The notes beneath the pieces were generated by a model that did no database searches, had not been told where the DNA came from, and saw nothing but the letters and a program-made list of their open reading frames with translations. This document shows positions 47,904 through 48,470 of a stretch of DNA of 48,470 bases, one piece after another. Position 1 is the first letter of the stretch. The number at the start of each line of letters is the position of its first letter. Source of the DNA: Gammaproteobacteria bacterium (GTDB taxonomy: Bacteria > Pseudomonadota > Gammaproteobacteria > JAJFKO01); contig JANQRR010000043.1 in assembly GCA_028284465.1 (NCBI GenBank), positions 1 to 48,470 of the forward strand, written 5' to 3'. The translations under genes were made by a program, and so were the position numbers.

Positions 47904-48470
47904 TGGGTGATCTTACCTACGAAACAACTAACAATAATCGTACAACCAATCTACTTCTGTATGGTAATGCAAAGACTCGTAAAACTACATGGTGCGGTAT
48001 GGCTGCCGCTATGGGTTTGCATGTCTATATATTTGACGGAGATAAAGGTGCTGATGTTTTAATGCAGTTACCAAAAGATTTGCACAAGTTTATCCACATT
48101 ATTAATTGCTGGGACGAACCTGGTGGCGCAAACTTTCAGGAATTTGTTGCGAGATTTATCAAGCGGTCACCTTTCTATTGGAATGACACTAAGCGCAGAA
48201 CAGAAGCGTATTTAGGGAAACCGTTTTCAGAAACTGATTCATATTGGTTCATCCAACCGAAATTGATTAATCCGTCTATGTTTATCACAATCGATAGTTG
48301 GACTAAGCTTGTGATATCGATCACTATGAACTATGCTATGAGTAATAAGATTGACTTAAGCAATCCTGAACAGTTGGAAAGTGATAAATGGACTTACTTC
48401 CGACATGCAGGAACTATTGCTGATTTTGCCCTCAATCAATTTCATGGAATGAATTCGCATATAGCTATTG
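47903..48470 (+). CDS. Sak4-like recombination ATPase, N-terminal part (runs off the contig)
   Basis: ATG 47903 touches the previous stop (TGATG). The P-loop is GNAKTRKTT at residues 21-29 (K27). The glycine normally before the lysine is arginine. Walker B-like strand MFITIDS follows, with D131. The frame is open to the contig end and rejoins the ORF ending at 584, giving 350 residues. The RecA-like core and the upstream RecB-like nuclease support a Sak4-type single-strand annealing ATPase. The unusual Walker A leaves its hydrolysis rate uncertain. Confidence 0.8.
   Translation, partial: MGDLTYETTNNNRTTNLLLYGNAKTRKTTWCGMAAAMGLHVYIFDGDKGADVLMQLPKDLHKFIHIINCWDEPGGANFQEFVARFIKRSPFYWNDTKRRTEAYLGKPFSETDSYWFIQPKLINPSMFITIDSWTKLVISITMNYAMSNKIDLSNPEQLESDKWTYFRHAGTIADFALNQFHGMNSHIAI
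48372..48470. repeat. terminal direct repeat, right copy
   Basis: Identical to 1-99. Removing one copy closes the circle at 48,371 bp and restores one intact gene. Confidence 0.97.

Noticed and set aside
1..48470. tRNA genes, CRISPR array, insertion sequences or integrase
   Set aside because: No cloverleaf with conserved tRNA bases, no spaced direct repeats, and no transposase or integrase motifs were noticed on either strand.

Overview
The window is one near-complete, AT-rich, tailed-phage genome from an uncultured source. Its first 99 bases (1-99) are repeated exactly as its last 99 (48372-48470), and one gene reads in frame across that join. The contig is therefore a closed circle of about 48,371 bp with an assembly overlap. 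The virus looks like a podovirus of a Gram-negative bacterium. It has a DUF5309/SU10-type major capsid protein, a portal and TerL, no tape measure or contractile-tail genes, a set of large ejection proteins, a family-A DNA polymerase and sigma70-type promoters. I found no RNA polymerase, integrase, tRNA or rRNA gene.

Layout: a divergent control region lies at about 35.2-37.35 kb. From it, rightward (+) genes run from 37.35 kb through the contig join to 9.3 kb, and leftward (-) genes run from 36.7 kb to 9.5 kb. The two arms meet at facing terminators at 9.32-9.46 kb. The rightward arm begins with small unknown genes, a SprT-like metalloprotease and a pair of tandem paralogues. A RecD/Dda-like helicase, a NYN-domain nuclease and a run of small zinc-binding proteins follow. 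After a second promoter at 45.04-45.07 kb come a RecB-like Fe-S nuclease, a Sak4-like ATPase that spans the join and a DUF669-like protein. The arm ends with a MazG-like pyrophosphohydrolase, DNA polymerase I, a dNMP kinase and a DUF3987 helicase/primase-like protein. Together these form a replication, recombination and nucleotide-metabolism arm.

The leftward arm is the virion arm: TerS-like, TerL, portal, scaffold, major capsid, adaptor, three tail fibres, a small membrane protein/lipoprotein group (probable lysis), a tail hub-like protein and then the ejection proteins. The last of these is 1888 aa and contains a compact R-S-E type ADP-ribosyltransferase signature, the most notable finding here. 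Two single-gene leftward units, each with its own promoter and terminator, sit between the arms at 35.4-36.8 kb.

Other items of interest are perfect hairpins without U-tracts, two far-apart hairpins with 11-nt complementary loops, a promoter that appears to give a leaderless mRNA, and a receptor-binding domain with base composition unlike its surroundings. Gene functions rest on motifs read by eye; no database search was possible.
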